From contig NC_003197.2 of assembly GCF_000006945.2 (NCBI RefSeq), positions 930,001-994,000 of the forward strand: 64,000 nt of DNA, given 5' to 3'. This DNA comes from Salmonella enterica subsp. enterica serovar Typhimurium str. LT2 (lineage in GTDB: Bacteria; Pseudomonadota; Gammaproteobacteria; Enterobacterales; Enterobacteriaceae). The notes under the pieces are model-generated. The model saw nothing but the letters and a program-made list of their open reading frames with translations, had not been told where the DNA came from and ran no database searches. The position numbers and the translations under genes were made by a program. Shown piece by piece: positions 42,551 through 49,584 of the stretch (its first letter is position 1; each line of letters starts with the position of its first letter).

Positions 42551-43410
42551 TGCGTACAGATAACAACGAACATAAAGCACTATTCACCATCCCGACGGCA
42601 GCGCACAGCTCCGCCCTGGTAAACGTCAAACCTCTGCCTGAGCAACGTAGAATCACCGGGCATAAACAGACCGACGCCTATCTGTGGGTACTGGAGGTTA
42701 TCCACCTGAATGAACCTGCACATCTGGACGCTGCAGAAGCTGCGCTGGAGAAAATTAAAATCTCTCCAAAAGAGGCCGGGGAACGGTATTCCCGTTATCT
42801 GCTGGCGAATGGCTGCGATCCTTTCCAGATAGCTTTCGGCACCATCGGCATGAATAACCCCGCGAACGCTATTAAATCAGCGCGGGAGAATATCAAAAAG
42901 GCCTCTGAAGTGCGCGCTACGTTCGGCAGCTATGAATCTGCAATGGAGGATGTTGAGGCCGAGCGAGTTATTAAGTCTTCTGCAAAATTCATTGATGATT
43001 ATGACTGGGGATGGACTACGGAGGAACTCGAAGCCGGTCATATTGACGGCGGCCGCATGTTTGAAATTGATGAACAGCGCCGCGTTATGGTAGACGGCTA
43101 CCGTGACGTATTGCCTGAGCCCCATACGCTGTCAGATGTGGTTCGTGAATTTATTTACTGGGACTGGCTTTATCAGGTTCGTCACACTGCAGGCAGGGAA
43201 CTCGGTCACGGATATGGTTATTCGGAACATCATAAATCAGTGTGTGACCGTGAGCGTTATCTCGAAAAATTGCTGGCAACAATCAAACCTTTGTCGCGTG
43301 CTGAAGCCGTAGAGGTGTGCCGCTGGTTTCTGGCAAGCGGAAAGGATGAATATATGGAAGACAAAGGCGCGGCGGTTATTCTTAATCTGGTTGGAGAGTG
43401 TGAAGAATGA
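42550..43410 (+). CDS. Phage protein of unknown function (286 aa)
   Basis: The 286-residue acidic protein begins MRTDNNEHKALFTIPTAAHS and is linked by TAATG to the primase and by ATGA to the Q gene. No known domain is recognised; the middle is helical and rich in Glu and Lys (ENIKKASEVRATFGSYESAM). Its place between primase and antiterminator suggests a DNA-metabolism role in the delayed-early operon. It is too long for a ninR-type small gene. Confidence 0.72.
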   Translation: MRTDNNEHKALFTIPTAAHSSALVNVKPLPEQRRITGHKQTDAYLWVLEVIHLNEPAHLDAAEAALEKIKISPKEAGERYSRYLLANGCDPFQIAFGTIGMNNPANAIKSARENIKKASEVRATFGSYESAMEDVEAERVIKSSAKFIDDYDWGWTTEELEAGHIDGGRMFEIDEQRRVMVDGYRDVLPEPHTLSDVVREFIYWDWLYQVRHTAGRELGHGYGYSEHHKSVCDRERYLEKLLATIKPLSRAEAVEVCRWFLASGKDEYMEDKGAAVILNLVGECEE

Positions 43411-44222
43411 AACTGGAAGCATCGCTAAAACACTTCAGCCCTCAGGGGATGCACATCAGCGACAGTGTGAAAGAGACATCGCCGGATCGGCTTACAGGTA
43501 CCGATATAATGGTCGCTATTGGTACCACCAGCAGCCGTGCGCGCTTCGGCCTGGCTGCTTTCTTCGGAAAGGCCGGGATCAGCAAAACGGATGAGCAACT
43601 GGCGGTTCAGGCGCTGGTGCGTCACGCGATGGATACTGCACCGAAGAACGTGCGCAAAGCTGCAGGTGGTGAATTTGGCTGGTGTATGCTGGTACTGGCG
43701 CAGTTTGCCTTTGCTGAGTATTCCCGTTCGGCAGCTACCAGCGTGACATGTCACACCTGCAAAGGCAGTGGGCGAATTACCCGAACGCAGACAACCCGCA
43801 AAGTGTCTTACCCGTGGGGGAAAGCGCCATACTGGGCCAGTAAGTCCCGCGCTGTCCGCCCGTCCGACTGGGAGAAATGGACGGAGGTAACGGAGATAGT
43901 GCCGGCAGTCTGTGAAGCTTGCGACGGTAAGGGAACAATAAGCGCCCGGTGCCGTTGCGGTGGTAAAGGTGAAGTGCTCGACCGCATTGCGACAAAAGAA
44001 AGAGGTGTGCCGGTGTTCAAAACCTGTGAACGTTGTAGTGGCGAGGGTTATTCCAGAGTGTCTTCTGCGACCGTTCATCGCGCTATCCTTAAACGTCTTC
44101 CGGATCTCCACCAATCATCCTGGTCTCGCAACTGGAAGCCATTCTATGAAATGCTGGTTGATGTATTGTACAAAGGAGAGCGTCAGGCCGCATCAGAATT
44201 TGAGAAGGCAACAGCTTATTGA
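43407..44222 (+). CDS. Late antiterminator Q (phage 82 type)
   Basis: The 271-residue protein resembles the Q82 family of antiterminators. Four zinc-knuckle CxxCxGxG-type clusters occur at C115/C118, C169/C172, C182/C184 and C207/C210 (CHTCKGSG, CEACDGKG, CRCGGKG, CERCSGEG). Q binds a site in the late promoter and makes RNA polymerase read through the terminators downstream. It is the last gene of the pR operon, followed directly by the late promoter and terminator. Confidence 0.85.
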   Translation: MKLEASLKHFSPQGMHISDSVKETSPDRLTGTDIMVAIGTTSSRARFGLAAFFGKAGISKTDEQLAVQALVRHAMDTAPKNVRKAAGGEFGWCMLVLAQFAFAEYSRSAATSVTCHTCKGSGRITRTQTTRKVSYPWGKAPYWASKSRAVRPSDWEKWTEVTEIVPAVCEACDGKGTISARCRCGGKGEVLDRIATKERGVPVFKTCERCSGEGYSRVSSATVHRAILKRLPDLHQSSWSRNWKPFYEMLVDVLYKGERQAASEFEKATAY

Positions 44223-44263
44223 TGTAATCGGAACAAATGGCGACAAGTTTTTGCACGATAAGG

Positions 44264-44293
44264 TTGACTTTGCATAAACTTGTCCTGTATGCT
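44264..44293 (+). promoter_or_regulatory. Candidate late promoter pR'
   Basis: TTGACT (44264-44269) and TATGCT (44288-44293) are separated by 18 bases immediately after the Q gene. A strong terminator begins 45 bases after the -10, the arrangement of lambda pR'-tR'. The Q-binding site should overlap this region. Confidence 0.65.
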
Positions 44294-44337
44294 TCTAATC
44301 ATGCAGAGTTACGCCTGTTGATTATTAATTCTAAATC

Positions 44338-44360
44338 ACCCGCCACCGTGCGGGTTTTTT
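44338..44360 (+). terminator. Candidate late terminator tR'
   Basis: ACCCGC (44338-44343) pairs with GCGGGT (44350-44355) and is followed by six T. It would stop pR' transcripts in the absence of Q. The same stem also ends the minus-strand gene region at its right-hand neighbour only weakly. Confidence 0.75.
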
Positions 44361-44376
44361 ATGATTAATCTTGTAT

Positions 44377-44769
44377 TCATGTTTCTTTAAGCTTGTTACG
44401 TTTGTGTGGGTGTTCAATCCATAGAATGCTAATGTCAGAATGATTTTTATAAAATGTTTTTGCTATTTCATAGGCGCAGTAATTGAGTGAATCAAAAGCA
44501 TCCTCCCCACTTGAATGCATATATAAAGACAGGGCGTTATTGTTAATAGCATAATGTAGCCATACTCCACCGTAGTACCAGCACGTGATATCTTTATAAT
44601 CGACAGTATTGGTTCCCTTGTTTTTATTCTTGTCATTCAGCCATTGTAGAAGTGTTTTTTCTGTATTCAGATTTGTATCTGAAGTGATAACAGCTTCCAG
44701 AAGGACATCATCCTGGCATGTACGTCTCCTGTACTCCCAACTATGACTGATTTTATAGTATCCTGGCAT
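44377..44769 (-). CDS. Orphan phage gene of unknown function on the opposite strand (130 aa)
   Basis: The 130-residue protein MPGYYKISHSWEYRRRTCQD is preceded by AGGAGAAC. It is AT-rich compared with the structural genes, is transcribed against the late operon, and begins right after the late terminator. These are the marks of a moron, a gene added for the lysogen. No signal peptide and no known domain are seen. The product is rich in Asn, Tyr and Trp. Confidence 0.7.
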   Translation of the reverse strand: MPGYYKISHSWEYRRRTCQDDVLLEAVITSDTNLNTEKTLLQWLNDKNKNKGTNTVDYKDITCWYYGGVWLHYAINNNALSLYMHSSGEDAFDSLNYCAYEIAKTFYKNHSDISILWIEHPHKRNKLKET

Positions 44770-44826
44770 TTTTGTTCTCCTGATAGCGATGCAGTGTAAT
44801 TTTTTACTTGCTGCCGATAAAAAATC

Positions 44827-44862
44827 CCGCTCAAGAAAAGTAAGCGGTCAGTAAATACTGAA
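44827..44862. repeat. Hairpin plus CAGTAAATACTG palindrome, copy 1
   Basis: A stem CCGCT/AGCGG (44827-44831, 44843-44847) is followed by CAGTAAATACTGAA (44849-44862), whose first 12 bases are themselves palindromic. The same 14 bases, again just after a short GC hairpin, recur at 46416-46429. Each copy lies 150-180 bases upstream of a cloverleaf element. Confidence 0.6.
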
Positions 44863-45039
44863 GGTAAAGGGGCCTTGCTCCTGCCGTTACACAGGTAAAC
44901 ACCAGCCCATCAGCAGAAACCTGCAAGAAACTGACTGGTGGCAACCGTGAAACATCTCACAATTTATATGCCATTACTGTCAGGTATGAGCAGATAATTC
45001 TTAAAATGATAAACCAGCTAAATTATCATGTTATGTTAC

Positions 45040-45168
45040 TGCTGCTACAGTGAATCCCCCTGTGCGGTGGGGTGTAATTGGTTATCAATGGAAACAGCTG
45101 TTTGTTTGCCACACGAGTCACGGTATAGCCAGCCAAAGATTCACCGGGAGGCACCCGGCACTGCAGCA
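45040..45168 (+). ncRNA. Cloverleaf-shaped structured RNA element, copy A
   Basis: The outer stem is TGCTGC-(TAC bulge)-AGTG (45040-45052) with CACTGCAGCA (45159-45168). Inside are a hairpin CCCC/GGGG (45056-45072), a long arm TTGGTTAT/ATAGCCAG (45078-45085 with 45125-45132) and a hairpin CCGGG/CCCGG (45144-45158) next to the closing stem. The same four-helix plan with compensatory changes occurs in copies B and C. An intrinsic terminator follows 27 bases later. I do not recognise the family. Transcription should come from the late promoter. Confidence 0.65.
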
Positions 45169-45194
45169 TACTGATAACAAATATAGCGTGTCCC

Positions 45195-45221
45195 AAAGGC
45201 TCACTTCGGTGAGCCTTTTTT
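45195..45221 (+). terminator. Terminator after cloverleaf copy A
   Basis: AGGCTCAC (45197-45204), loop TTCG, GTGAGCCT (45209-45216) and a T-run make a strong intrinsic terminator with a UUCG tetraloop. Late transcripts must be antiterminated by Q to pass it. Confidence 0.88.
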
Positions 45222-45235
45222 ACAGGCGAAAAAAA

Positions 45236-45255
45236 GCCCGCTACAGAGAGCGGGC
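45236..45255. repeat. GC hairpin after terminator A
   Basis: GCCCGCT (45236-45242) pairs with AGCGGGC (45249-45255), and outer ACAGG/CCTGT bases extend the stem. It follows the sequence AGGCGAAAAAAA, which recurs before the GC hairpin at 46384-46413, so it seems to be a variant of the same repeated unit. Confidence 0.5.
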
Positions 45256-45438
45256 ACCTGTATCGTCGCAAAATAATGCCAAAGAGATATAAGGTTCTAC
45301 AAATGTTCCCGTAAAGAACATAGCCTTAATCAAAACTTATGTAAACTTCTATCCGTAGTGCAGTAGACCTTCTTGTTTCTTAGAGCGTGGAGGATGTCTG
45401 CTGTTAAAGTTATACTTTAGTAAACCAATAAAAACACA

Positions 45439-45544
45439 GTTATGGCGAATCCCCCTGAGCGGCGGGGCGACCAGTCAAATATATGTTCCTCGCGAACCAT
45501 GTCGACTGGTATGTGGTTCACCGGGAGGCACCCGGCACCGTAAC
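45439..45544 (+). ncRNA. Cloverleaf-shaped structured RNA element, copy B
   Basis: The outer stem is GTTATGGCG (45439-45447) with CACCGTAAC (45536-45544) (one mismatch, one wobble). Inner helices are CCCC/GGGG (45451-45467), ACCAGTC/GACTGGT (45470-45476 with 45504-45510, perfect) and CCGGG/CCCGG (45521-45535). The outer and long arms differ in sequence from copy A but keep pairing. No terminator follows this copy, so it may be a truncated unit. A minus-strand frame across it is not considered a gene. Confidence 0.62.
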
Positions 45545-45862
45545 AACCGACCGCCACTGGCTCACCCGGACAGATTTCTAAGCTGTAGGTACGAGGTCCG
45601 ATTTCCGCTGACCGCTCCAGTAAAAGTTTTTCAGTATGAGATGATGGGATTACCATAGTGACTGAAAGCGGCCTGAGTTTGCATGAGTGCTGGCTTATTG
45701 AATCAGTGTAATTTTCTGAAAATGATGCTGACAGGCTCTTCGCCATATAAAAGCCTGTATAGTATCACCGCTTATAACAGTGGAAATATGTGTTGAATAT
45801 CAGAACACTATTTTGTCAGTATTAGTATGTGGATGAGAGTGTTTGTGATACAGGAGTTGAAC

Positions 45863-46225
45863 ATGAAATCGGTTATAATGGCTTTGTTTCTGGTTCCGGG
45901 GTTATTCATGGCATCTGCTGTTGCAAAACAACCAGAGTCCGCAGCGGTTTACTCACCCGGGCGGGGCGTATTATGTGATCAGTATTTTTGCGCTGACTCA
46001 ACAGGTATTTCGTTTGTTCTGACAAAGCACTATGCAGGTTCTGTTCAGTTAAAAAAACTGAAATCTATGGGGGATTTTGATCGTACAGCATTTACTTTTT
46101 CAAATGGCATTTTTTGTGATGTAAAAGAAAGATTATGTCGACAGGACCGTTACTTTGGCAATGATGGTAAGCGCAGTGGCGTTGTCAATCAGCACTTCAC
46201 CAAAATTCTATTTGGAAGTAAGTGA
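45863..46225 (+). CDS. YcgJ-family secreted protein (phage-borne moron)
   Basis: The start at 45863 (MKSVIMALFLVPGLFMASAV) follows AGGAG and gives 120 residues with a signal peptide of about 20. The mature protein resembles E. coli YcgJ, with the conserved segments GVLCDQYFCAD, FDRTAFTFSNGIFCDVKE and DRYFGNDGKRSG. Four cysteines suggest two disulfides in the periplasm. It stands alone between two cloverleaf copies, with its own upstream AT-rich region, so it is probably expressed in the lysogen. Its function is unknown. Confidence 0.82.
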   Translation: MKSVIMALFLVPGLFMASAVAKQPESAAVYSPGRGVLCDQYFCADSTGISFVLTKHYAGSVQLKKLKSMGDFDRTAFTFSNGIFCDVKERLCRQDRYFGNDGKRSGVVNQHFTKILFGSK

Positions 46226-46240
46226 TGTTTATAAAATGAT

Positions 46241-46317
46241 ATTTTGAATGGGCGCTGTTTTTTTGCAAAATTTTTGTGAAAAAATACTGACCTTTGGGCT
46301 CAACGCTCATTCAAAAT
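46241..46317. repeat. Inverted repeat with 14-base arms downstream of the YcgJ-like gene
   Basis: ATTTTGAATGGGCG (46241-46254) and CGCTCATTCAAAAT (46304-46317) pair at 13 of 14 positions around 49 bases that include T- and A-runs. It begins 16 bases after the gene stop. It could be a large terminator-like structure or a recombination scar from the gain of the upstream gene. Confidence 0.5.
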
Positions 46318-46396
46318 TTACCTGATACTTCGTGTAGCTCCGCTGGTAACGCGGCGGTGGTCCATCGTTACAGGGCAAATTTCAGGCGAAAAAAAA

Positions 46397-46429
46397 CGCC
46401 AAGGGAAGTGGCGGGCAGTAAATACTGAA
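46397..46429. repeat. Hairpin plus CAGTAAATACTG palindrome, copy 2
   Basis: CGCCA/TGGCG (46397-46401, 46409-46413) is followed by CAGTAAATACTGAA at 46416-46429, identical in 14 bases to 44849-44862. The stems differ in sequence but keep the layout. The surrounding 46226-46814 stretch holds no gene. Confidence 0.6.
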
Positions 46430-46578
46430 TTTGAAAAAAAGCTACTTCATCATCATTAGCAGGGGAGTCTGAACACTTGACCTGGTTATGCAGACATCAA
46501 CACCTTGCCTGACTTCATCGGTTAAGTTAAACGGATAAATCTCAAATAAACCATGTAAACCACAGTGTTATTATGCAG

Positions 46579-46714
46579 GTGTTGCGGTGAATCCCGTTAG
46601 CACGGGGCAAATTGATCATCTACTTTTGTTAATCAACGTTGCAGCAGACATGAGCGCCGCGAGTCATGGCTGATCAACCAAAGGCTCACCGGGTAGCGAT
46701 CGGCACTGCAGCAC
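46579..46714 (+). ncRNA. Cloverleaf-shaped structured RNA element, copy C
   Basis: The outer stem GTGTTGCGGTG (46579-46589) pairs over all 11 positions with CACTGCAGCAC (46704-46714), with two wobbles. Inner helices are CCCG/CGGG (46593-46606), TTGATCA/TGATCAA (46612-46618 with 46671-46677) and CCGG/TCGG (46689-46703). Compared with A and B, paired positions change together. A UUCG terminator follows. The element sits directly ahead of the lysis genes. Confidence 0.65.
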
Positions 46715-46737
46715 CTACTCTACCCATTACTTAAATC

Positions 46738-46766
46738 AAAGGCTACTTCGGTAGCCTTTTCTTTTT
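46738..46766 (+). terminator. Terminator after cloverleaf copy C
   Basis: AAGGCTAC-type stem (46739-46746) with loop TTCG and GTAGCCTT (46751-46758), then a T-rich run. It closely parallels the terminator after copy A and stands between the late leader and the holin gene. Confidence 0.85.
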
Positions 46767-46814
46767 CCACTCACCCGATACCCGGGTAATTAGTCTCCCG
46801 GACAGGGGGAGGTC

Positions 46815-47159
46815 ATGAAAATGCACTTTGATCCCCATTCGTGGGACAGTTGGATCGAACTTTTTCAAAGCTGGTGGCGGGGAGACGTACCCATTGGCGG
46901 CGTTGTTATGGCAATCGTTGTTGCGTTTTTCCGCATGGTCTATAACGGCAGCAGCTGGAAAGAAACGCTGTTTGAAGGGTTGCTGTGTGGTTCCCTGACC
47001 CTGACGGCGGTTTCTGCGCTGGATTATTTTGATGTGCCGAAAAGTCTGACAATAGCCATTGGCGGCACTATCGGATTTATCGGCGTGAAGAAAATCAGCA
47101 CCATCATTTCAACGTATTTCAGTAACCGCTTTGGCGGTGGCAACCCCCCACAGGTTTAA
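46815..47159 (+). CDS. Holin (lambda holin family)
   Basis: The 114-residue protein has three hydrophobic segments and belongs to the lambda-type class of phage holins. It forms the inner-membrane lesion that lets the endolysin reach the wall. The ATG at 46815 follows GGGGAGGTC; an ATG two codons later could give a second start as in lambda S. The gene is followed after 2 bases by the endolysin. Confidence 0.88.
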   Translation: MKMHFDPHSWDSWIELFQSWWRGDVPIGGVVMAIVVAFFRMVYNGSSWKETLFEGLLCGSLTLTAVSALDYFDVPKSLTIAIGGTIGFIGVKKISTIISTYFSNRFGGGNPPQV

Positions 47160-47161
47160 TC

Positions 47162-47776
47162 ATGAATGAGTTACAATTTCAGCAGGCGGCTGGTATCAGC
47201 GCCGGGCTTTCTGCGCGCTGGTTTCCACACATTGATGCGGCAATGAGCGAATTCGGTATTACTGCGCCACTGGATCAGGCCATGTTTATTGCACAAACGG
47301 GACATGAATCAGCAGGATTTACTGTTCTGAGGGAAAGCTTCAATTATTCGGTGGAGGCGCTGAAGAAGACGTTTGGTAAACGCCTGACGCCGTATCAGTG
47401 CGAAATGCTGGGGCGTATTGATGGTCGCCAGGTTGCCCACCAGCCACAAATAGCCAATCTGGTTTACGGTGGCCGCATGGGTAACAAAGACGCCGGAGAT
47501 GGCTGGAAGTATCGCGGGCGTGGGCTTATCCAGATTACCGGACTGGAGAATTACACCAGATGTGGCGTTGCCCTGAAACTGGATCTGGTGGCGAATCCGG
47601 GACAGCTTGAACTGGAACGTCATGCCGCCCGATCCGCAGCGTGGTTTTTTGTGACTAAAGGGTGTCTGAAATATTCCGGCGACCTGGTACGTGTTACGCA
47701 GATCATCAACGGAGGGCAGAACGGCTTCGGCGATCGGCGGGAGCGCTTTGAGAAAGCAAAATCGGTGCTGGTATGA
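47162..47776 (+). CDS. Endolysin, glycoside hydrolase family 19 (chitinase-like)
   Basis: The 204-residue protein is a GH19-type lysozyme that cleaves the glycan strand of peptidoglycan. The catalytic glutamate is probably that of TGHESAGFT. The GWKYRGRGLIQITGLENY segment is the family hallmark. No signal peptide is present, so export depends on the holin. Its last four bases overlap the Rz start. Confidence 0.92.
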   Translation: MNELQFQQAAGISAGLSARWFPHIDAAMSEFGITAPLDQAMFIAQTGHESAGFTVLRESFNYSVEALKKTFGKRLTPYQCEMLGRIDGRQVAHQPQIANLVYGGRMGNKDAGDGWKYRGRGLIQITGLENYTRCGVALKLDLVANPGQLELERHAARSAAWFFVTKGCLKYSGDLVRVTQIINGGQNGFGDRRERFEKAKSVLV

Positions 47777-48258
47777 ATCTGTTACCTGTATTGCTGAAAA
47801 AATACTGGTTGCAACTCTCAGTGACTTTGCTGATTGCTGCACTTGCATGGACAACAGAGCATTACCGCGACAACGCCATTCAGTATAAATCGCAGCGCGA
47901 TACCGCCAGCCATCGCCTGACGCTGGCGAACGCGACAATTACCGACATGACGAAGCGCCAGCGTGACATTGCCGCCCTCGATGCCAGATATACAAAGGAA
48001 CTCGCTGATGCGAAAGCTGAGAATGATGCTTTGCGCGATGATGTCGCCGCTGGCCGTCGTCGCCTGCTCGTCAACGCCACCTGTCCCGCAATGCCGACAG
48101 GTAAATCCACCTCCGCCGCCCGCGTGGATAATGCAGCCCGCCCCAGACTGGCAGACTCCGCTCAACGGGATTATTTCACCCTCAAAGAGCGAGTGACAAC
48201 AATGCAAAAGCAACTGGAAGGGGCACAGGACTATATCCGGACACAATGTTTGAAGTGA
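47773..48258 (+). CDS. Rz inner-membrane spanin
   Basis: The 161-residue protein has an N-terminal signal-anchor (WLQLSVTLLIAALAW) followed by a long coiled-coil periplasmic domain rich in Ala, Asp and Arg. Together with Rz1 it fuses inner and outer membranes in the last step of lysis. It overlaps the endolysin by ATGA, and the Rz1 gene lies inside it in another frame. Confidence 0.92.
   Translation: MNLLPVLLKKYWLQLSVTLLIAALAWTTEHYRDNAIQYKSQRDTASHRLTLANATITDMTKRQRDIAALDARYTKELADAKAENDALRDDVAAGRRRLLVNATCPAMPTGKSTSAARVDNAARPRLADSAQRDYFTLKERVTTMQKQLEGAQDYIRTQCLK
48008..48196 (+). CDS. Rz1 outer-membrane spanin lipoprotein
   Basis: The 62-residue product is nested in Rz in the +1 frame. It has a lipoprotein signal with lipobox AVVAC and a short proline-rich mature part (STPPVPQCRQVNPPPPPAW), the classic Rz1 features. 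AAGGAA lies upstream of its ATG at 48008. An earlier ATG at 47963 would break the signal peptide and is rejected. Confidence 0.9.
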   Translation: MRKLRMMLCAMMSPLAVVACSSTPPVPQCRQVNPPPPPAWIMQPAPDWQTPLNGIISPSKSE

Positions 48259-48266
48259 GGACTAAA

Positions 48267-48485
48267 ATGGAAGAAGCCAGAATTCTGGTAATTATCATGT
48301 TCCTTTGTGGTCTGGTGTTAGGGTTCGCGTTTGGGATGATGTGCAACCGGGATAACCAGATATAAAAAATCCCCGCAGTTAAAACGCAGATTAGATCCAC
48401 GCTGGATCAGCAGATTGACGCTGCCGTCGATACCGCGCTGACCGATATCCTCGGTAGTGATGCTGATAATACGGTTACGCAGTAG
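48267..48485 (+). CDS. Small membrane peptide (32 aa) with in-frame downstream continuation
   Basis: A 32-codon frame (MEEARILVIIMFLCGLVLGF) encodes one membrane segment and ends at TAA 48363-48365; GTGAGG precedes it. Directly after this stop the same frame continues open for 39 codons to 48485 with a protein-like acidic sequence (QQIDAAVDTALTDILGSDAD). The two may be separate pieces, or a once longer gene split by a stop. No function is known. Confidence 0.45.
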
Positions 48486-48549
48486 GTGAGATCAGGCATT
48501 ACAGCAGCCCTTCAGTGAGGGGCTGCGATAATATCTTATGAAGGTTAGA

Positions 48550-48741
48550 TTACAGGATAAAAATTAGGTCGAAGTAATAACCCCCTTTCATTGTAATTTT
48601 TCCTTCAGCGTATAAATCACAAAGAGAATCGAATGTTTCTTCTTGATCATCGTCTTTAGGGAACCATGAAGGCTGGAAAGCTCTTTTCCCTCTTTCGTGC
48701 ATAATTTTTTCCATGTAAGGAATAATATTCTGTTTTTTCAT
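48550..48741 (-). CDS. Hypothetical AT-rich gene upstream of cos (63 aa)
   Basis: The preferred start at 48741 (MKKQNIIPYMEKIMHERGKR) has AAAGG about 8 bases upstream. A longer frame from 48795 adds 18 basic residues. It is transcribed against the late genes, is AT-rich and has a protein-like composition (FQPSWFPKDDDQEETFD). It might be another moron. The remaining spacer up to 49092 holds only the cos-like sequence. Confidence 0.5.
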   Translation of the reverse strand: MKKQNIIPYMEKIMHERGKRAFQPSWFPKDDDQEETFDSLCDLYAEGKITMKGGYYFDLIFIL

Positions 48742-48914
48742 TTTCAAAGCCTTTGATTTTAAGCGCAGAGTCTGGCGCTGGTTTACATTAACCAAAGTTA
48801 CGTCTCGTTAAGACGTTTACGAAAAAATAATCCCCTGTACCACTGGCACGTAAATCAAATTAATAGTAACTATTCTCATTTGTAAAAAGGTACTCCTGGA
48901 TGATAGGTCTTCCA

Positions 48915-48934
48915 CGGGGCGGCAGCGGCGCGGG
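48915..48934. other. Candidate cos (packaging) site
   Basis: CGGGGCGGCAGCGGCGCGGG matches the lambda cosN region (CGGGGCGGCGACCTCGCGGG) at most positions and lies about 160 bases ahead of the terminase small-subunit gene, exactly as in lambda. By analogy the cohesive end would start at GGGCGGC (48917). The nick positions and the cosB sites are not established. Confidence 0.6.
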
Positions 48935-49092
48935 ATTTGGCGCATTTTTGATTTTTCATGCATCATCATCATGTTGTAACTCATTGTTTTAATATCTTTT
49001 ATTTTTAAAAGATGATGATTTGTATGTTTATTGTTCATCATCTTCGGCTTTTCCGGGGGAGGGCGCGCTAAGAAACAGCCCCAGAGGTAAAA

Positions 49093-49584
49093 ATGGACGG
49101 CGAACTGAAGAACCTCAAATGCAATATCAGTCAGCTTGCCGCTATTACGGGGTTACATCGCCAGACGGTTGTCAGTCGTCTCTCGGGCGTTCCCCTGGCA
49201 CCGGGAAGCAATGAAAAAAATAAGCTGTATCTCCTGACCGATGTGATCCGTGTACTGATGGAAGCGCCCGTTTCTCAGGCTGCTGAACATCAGGATCCGA
49301 ATAAAATGACTCCAAAAGAGCGTAAGGACTGGTTTGACTCCGAAAAGGGGCGTCTCTGGCTGGAAAAAGAGATGAAGCAGGTCGTCCCGTTGCCGGAAGT
49401 CCGTCAACAAATGGCGGCGATAGTCAAGGCCATTACGCAGGTACTTGAAGTCTGGCCGGATAAACTGGAAAGGGATAAGGGATGGTCTGCGGATCAGCTA
49501 AACGAGGCCCAGGATGTGGTGGATGAGGTCAGAATACTGTTAGTTAAGGCAATACAGGAGACCGCAGACGATGACGGGGAATAA
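49093..49584 (+). CDS. Terminase small subunit (gpNu1-like)
   Basis: The 163-residue protein has an N-terminal winged helix DNA-binding domain (CNISQLAAITGLHRQTVVSR), as in lambda gpNu1 and DUF1441 proteins, and a C-terminal helical region that contacts the large subunit. It recognises cos and starts packaging. Its end overlaps the large-subunit gene by 14 bases. Confidence 0.88.
   Translation: MDGELKNLKCNISQLAAITGLHRQTVVSRLSGVPLAPGSNEKNKLYLLTDVIRVLMEAPVSQAAEHQDPNKMTPKERKDWFDSEKGRLWLEKEMKQVVPLPEVRQQMAAIVKAITQVLEVWPDKLERDKGWSADQLNEAQDVVDEVRILLVKAIQETADDDGE

Noticed and set aside
45417..45746. 109-codon minus-strand frame between the orphan genes
   Set aside because: It runs across cloverleaf copy B, whose base-pairing explains the sequence. 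It has no ribosome-binding site and its composition is not protein-like.
45040..46714. The cloverleaf elements as tRNA genes
   Set aside because: The helix adjoining the closing stem has a five-base loop without a T-loop motif, the middle arm has no seven-base anticodon loop, and the closing stems have no CCA-type end. They are tRNA-like only in outline.
47309..47938. 209-codon frame antisense to endolysin and Rz
   Set aside because: It overlaps two certain genes on the other strand and shows no start signals.
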